Below, one piece after another: positions 5,174-7,626 of a DNA stretch of 7,626 nucleotides (position 1 is its first letter; each line of letters opens with the position of its first letter). The notes under the pieces were generated by a model. The model did no database searches and was not told the DNA's origin. It was given only the letters and a program-made list of their open reading frames with translations. The stretch is from an uncultured Collinsella sp. (GTDB taxonomy: Bacteria > Actinomycetota > Coriobacteriia > Coriobacteriales > Coriobacteriaceae): contig CABUHP010000080.1 in assembly GCA_902491415.1 (NCBI GenBank), forward strand, positions 1-7,626, given 5' to 3'. Both the position numbers and the translations under genes were made by a program.

Positions 5174-5200
5174 TTGACAGTTGATCGTTACATCATAGTT
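5174..5200 (+). promoter_or_regulatory. possible greA promoter (perfect -35, weak -10)
   Basis: TTGACA at 5174-5179 is a perfect -35 hexamer, directly after the tatA terminator and before greA. The -10 is unclear. CATAGT (5194-5199) resembles it, but the spacer would be only 14 bases, and at 16-17 bases the match is poor. A promoter for greA is needed here because of the upstream terminator, but its exact position is uncertain. Confidence 0.35.
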
Positions 5201-5214
5201 GGGGAGATATCCGT

Positions 5215-5685
5215 ATGGACGCAAGCCAGATCGTACTGACCGCTGAGGGCCGCCAGAAGCTCGTCGAGGAGCTCGCTTGGCGTGAGGGCGATTACGCCAA
5301 GGAGATCGTCGAGGACATCAAGGAAGCCCGCGCGTTCGGCGACCTTTCGGAGAACTCCGAGTACGATGCCGCCAAGGACAAGCAGGCCCAGAATGCTGCT
5401 CGCATCGCCGAGATTCAGGCTATTCTCGCCAACGCCCAGGTTGCTGCCACCACGGGTGATCTGACCGTCTCCATCGGTTCCACCGTTTCGTTGATTGATC
5501 CCAACGGTGAGGTCATAGAGGTCACGCTTGTCGGTACCACCGAGACCAACTCGCTCGAGCACAAGATCTCCAACGAGTCTCCGGTCGGCCACGCCATCAT
5601 TGGTCATGGCGAGGGCGACTCCGTCGAGGTCGTTACGCCTTCCGGCAAGACTCGCGTCTACACCATCGCCAAGATCGCACGCTAG
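5215..5685 (+). CDS. greA: transcription elongation factor GreA
   Basis: GreA enters the secondary channel of backtracked RNA polymerase and stimulates cleavage of the extruded RNA 3' end, which rescues stalled complexes. The 156-residue product has the family's length (about 155-160). The N-terminal coiled-coil hairpin spans about residues 1-75. Its tip reads ARAFGDLSENSEYDAAKDKQ, with the acidic pair D43 and E46 that holds the catalytic Mg2+. The C-terminal FKBP-like domain ends with SPVGHAIIGHGEGDSVEV and KTRVYTIAKI, typical of the family. GGGGAG (5201-5206) lies 8 bases before the ATG and sets the start. It precedes lysS by 78 bases on the same strand, and a hairpin with a T-run in that gap may limit read-through. 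Confidence 0.97.
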   Translation: MDASQIVLTAEGRQKLVEELAWREGDYAKEIVEDIKEARAFGDLSENSEYDAAKDKQAQNAARIAEIQAILANAQVAATTGDLTVSIGSTVSLIDPNGEVIEVTLVGTTETNSLEHKISNESPVGHAIIGHGEGDSVEVVTPSGKTRVYTIAKIAR

Positions 5686-5713
5686 ACCACGGTCCCGCGT
5701 AAAGGTATGTTTT

Positions 5714-5746
5714 CGCTCCCTGGGACCGAATCCTGGGGAGCGTTTT
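5714..5746 (+). terminator. terminator-like or attenuator hairpin between greA and lysS
   Basis: CGCTCCC (5714-5720) pairs with GGGAGCG (5736-5742), with TTTT at 5743-5746 and more T after one AG. The loop can extend the stem through GGGA (5722-5725) with TCCT (5731-5734), one pair being G-T. The same loop contains GGGACCG (5722-5728), fully complementary to CGGTCCC just after the greA stop (5690-5696). Two folds are therefore possible. It may be the greA terminator, or a leader element that sets lysS expression. Confidence 0.55.
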
Positions 5747-5763
5747 AGTTTGAGGAGCTAACT

Positions 5764-7626
5764 ATGGCAGAAAACCAGAACGCCGCCGATCAGGCATCGA
5801 CGCTCAACGACGAGCGCGCCACTCGCCTGGCCAAGCGTGCCTCCCTGTTCGAGGCGGGCCAGAACCCGTATCCCGAGCACTCCGAGATTGAGGACTACGT
5901 CGTCGACATCGAGACTAAGTATGCCGAGCTCGCCGATGGCGAGGACACCGAGGACGTCGTGAAGATCGGCGGCCGTGTGGTCGCCAAGCGCGGTCAGGGC
6001 AAGATCATGTTCATCGTCGTGCGCGACGCGACCGGCGAGATCCAGCTGTTCTGCCGTATCAACGATATGGACGAGGCCGCCTGGAACACGCTCAAGGCAC
6101 TCGACCTGGGCGATATCCTGGGCGTGACCGGTGTAGTCGTGCGCACCAAGCGTGGCCAGCTTTCCGTTGCCCCCAAGAGCGCGACGCTGCTGTCCAAGGC
6201 CGTTCGCCCGCTGCCCGAGAAGTTCCACGGTCTCTCCGACAAGGAGACTCGCTATCGTCAGCGCTATGTCGACCTGATCGCCAACGACGACGTTCGCGAG
6301 ACCTTCCGCAAGCGCTCGCAGATTCTCTCCACGTTCCGCCGCTTTATGGAGTCCGATGGCTACATGGAGGTTGAGACCCCCATCCTGCAGACCATCCAGG
6401 GCGGAGCTACTGCCAAGCCGTTCATCACGCACTTCAACGCGCTCGATCAGGAGTGCTACCTGCGTATTGCCACCGAGCTGCACCTCAAGCGCTGCATCGT
6501 CGGCGGCTTTGAGCGCGTGTTCGAAATCGGTCGTATCTTCCGCAACGAGGGCATGGACCTTACCCACAATCCCGAGTTCACCACGATGGAGGCCTACCGC
6601 GCCTTCTCCGATCTCGAGGGCATGAAGGCGCTCGCCCAGGGTGTCATTAAGGCCGCTAACAAGGCTATCGGCAACCCCGAGGTCATCGAGTATCAGGGCC
6701 AGACTATCGACCTGTCCGGTGAGTGGGCAAGCCGCTCCATGACCGATATCGTCTCTGACGTGATTGGTAAGCAGGTCACCATCGACACGCCGGTTGAGGA
6801 GCTTGCTGCCGCCGCACGCGAGAAGGGCCTGGAGATCAAGCCCGAGTGGACCGCCGGCAAGATCATCGCCGAGATCTATGACGAGCTGGGCGAGGACACC
6901 ATCGTCAACCCCACCTTCGTGTGCGATTACCCCATCGAGGTTAGCCCGCTTGCCAAGCGCTTTGAGGATGACCCGCGCCTGACCCATCGCTTTGAGCTGG
7001 TCATCGCCGGCCACGAGTACGCGAACGCGTTCTCCGAGCTCAACGACCCGGTCGACCAGGCCGAGCGCTTCGCTGCCCAGATGGCCGAGAAGGCCGGCGG
7101 CGACGACGAGGCCATGGAGTACGACGAGGATTACGTGCGCGCCCTCGAGTACGGTATGCCTCCCGCGGGCGGCATTGGCATCGGTATCGACCGCGTGGTC
7201 ATGCTGCTCACCAACCAGGCTTCCATCCGCGACGTGCTGCTGTTCCCGCACATGAAGCCCGAGAAGGGTTTCCAGTCCGGTGCCGCTGCTGCCAAGGCTG
7301 CCGAGGCCGGCAACACCGCGAGCCCCTTCGTCAAGCCCCTCAAGCCCACGGTCGATTATTCCAAGATTGCCGTCGAGCCGCTGTTTGAGGAGTTCGTCGA
7401 CTTCGATACCTTCTCTAAGAGCGACTTCCGCGCCGTGAAGGTCAAGGCATGCGAGGCCGTCAAGAAGTCCAAGAAGCTGCTGAACTTTACGCTCGATGAC
7501 GGTACCGGCACTGACCGTACCATTCTCTCCGGCATCCATGAATACTATGAGCCCGAGGACCTGGTCGGCAAGACCCTGCTCGCCATCACCAACCTGCCTC
7601 CGCGCAAGATGATGGGTATCCCCAGC
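5764..7626 (+). CDS. lysS: class II lysyl-tRNA synthetase with C-terminal tRNA-binding (Trbp111/EMAPII-type) domain, 3' end cut by window
   Basis: LysRS charges tRNA-Lys with lysine. The frame stays open for 621 codons to the window edge. GAGGAG (5752-5757) lies 6 bases before the ATG. The N-terminal OB-fold that binds the anticodon covers about residues 66-140 (VKIGGRVVAKRGQGK, then FIVVRDATGEIQLFC). Class II motif 1 is near 192-208, motif 2 at about 249-279 (FERVFEIGRIFRNEG and THNPEFTTMEAY), and motif 3 at 470-490 (GIGIGIDRVVMLL). A usual LysRS ends soon after DVLLFPHMKPE, near residue 500. This one continues through an Ala/Gly/Pro-rich linker (about 503-533). It then enters a second OB-fold with the hallmarks of the MetRS C-terminal domain: DFDTFSKSDFRAVKV, KKSKKLLNFTLDDG, ILSGIHEYYEPEDLVGKT and NLPPRKMMGIPS. 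That domain would end roughly 30 residues beyond the window. The core signatures are all intact; the fusion is the oddity. Confidence 0.97.
   Translation, partial: MAENQNAADQASTLNDERATRLAKRASLFEAGQNPYPEHSEIEDYVVDIETKYAELADGEDTEDVVKIGGRVVAKRGQGKIMFIVVRDATGEIQLFCRINDMDEAAWNTLKALDLGDILGVTGVVVRTKRGQLSVAPKSATLLSKAVRPLPEKFHGLSDKETRYRQRYVDLIANDDVRETFRKRSQILSTFRRFMESDGYMEVETPILQTIQGGATAKPFITHFNALDQECYLRIATELHLKRCIVGGFERVFEIGRIFRNEGMDLTHNPEFTTMEAYRAFSDLEGMKALAQGVIKAANKAIGNPEVIEYQGQTIDLSGEWASRSMTDIVSDVIGKQVTIDTPVEELAAAAREKGLEIKPEWTAGKIIAEIYDELGEDTIVNPTFVCDYPIEVSPLAKRFEDDPRLTHRFELVIAGHEYANAFSELNDPVDQAERFAAQMAEKAGGDDEAMEYDEDYVRALEYGMPPAGGIGIGIDRVVMLLTNQASIRDVLLFPHMKPEKGFQSGAAAAKAAEAGNTASPFVKPLKPTVDYSKIAVEPLFEEFVDFDTFSKSDFRAVKVKACEAVKKSKKLLNFTLDDGTGTDRTILSGIHEYYEPEDLVGKTLLAITNLPPRKMMGIPS

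Noticed and set aside
5686..5746. T-box riboswitch in front of lysS
   Set aside because: CGGTCCCGCG followed by a CTCCCTGGG terminator faintly recalls the T-box ACCGCG/antiterminator region. However, the UGGN bulge is not intact, the AGGG arm is missing, and only 78 bases are available, with no room for a stem I specifier loop outside greA.
5758..7539. A 593-codon open frame on the - strand opposite lysS
   Set aside because: It mirrors the lysS coding frame in a GC-rich gene with biased codons. Its translation is low-complexity Leu/Gly/Val/Asp-rich, matches no recognisable family, and has no ribosome site. lysS itself is unmistakable.
1..7626. CRISPR array, insertion sequence, prophage, toxin-antitoxin or defence genes
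   Set aside because: No spaced repeat array, transposase, integrase or small toxin-like pair is present. All protein genes are recognised housekeeping families apart from the partial HAD phosphatase and the poorly characterised Veg.

Overview
The window is a compact stretch of housekeeping genes, all on the + strand, from a GC-rich bacterium. The mix of genes points to the class Coriobacteriia, most likely Collinsella or a close relative. The DNA is GC-rich with actinobacterial codon preference, yet it carries a Veg-family gene directly in front of ispE, an arrangement best known from Firmicutes, and Coriobacteriia are actinobacteria that keep such traits. This is inference from gene content, not from a search.

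Layout, left to right. First comes the 3' end of a HAD-family phosphatase (1-314). Next is a murI - rph - rdgB - dtd run (368-3267): glutamate racemase for peptidoglycan D-glutamate, RNase PH for tRNA 3' trimming, an ITP/XTP pyrophosphatase, and D-aminoacyl-tRNA deacylase. An unusual ~100 bp inverted-repeat element (2041-2141) separates rph from rdgB. A new transcription unit then begins with a good promoter near 3301-3330 and carries veg and ispE, which are tightly coupled. A tRNA-Pro(CGG) gene (4643-4719) follows, with a textbook terminator. tatA (twin-arginine translocase subunit) has its own strong promoter, whose spacer is filled by a perfect palindrome, and its own terminator. Last come greA (transcript cleavage factor) and lysS (lysyl-tRNA synthetase), separated by a terminator-like hairpin. 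lysS runs off the right edge.

Much of the window concerns tRNA and translation quality: RNase PH matures tRNA, Dtd removes D-amino acids from tRNA, and tRNA-Pro and LysRS serve decoding. RdgB and GreA guard nucleotide pools and transcription. No mobile gene cassette, CRISPR array, defence system or toxin locus is visible, and no gene-free stretch exceeds 300 bases (the longest is about 140).

The most notable feature is in lysS. After a complete class II lysyl-tRNA synthetase core, the protein continues through an Ala/Gly-rich linker into a second tRNA-binding OB-fold of the MetRS C-terminal/Trbp111/EMAPII type, an uncommon fusion for a LysRS. Second-tier items are the palindrome inside the tatA promoter, the inverted-repeat element upstream of rdgB, and the structured greA-lysS leader.
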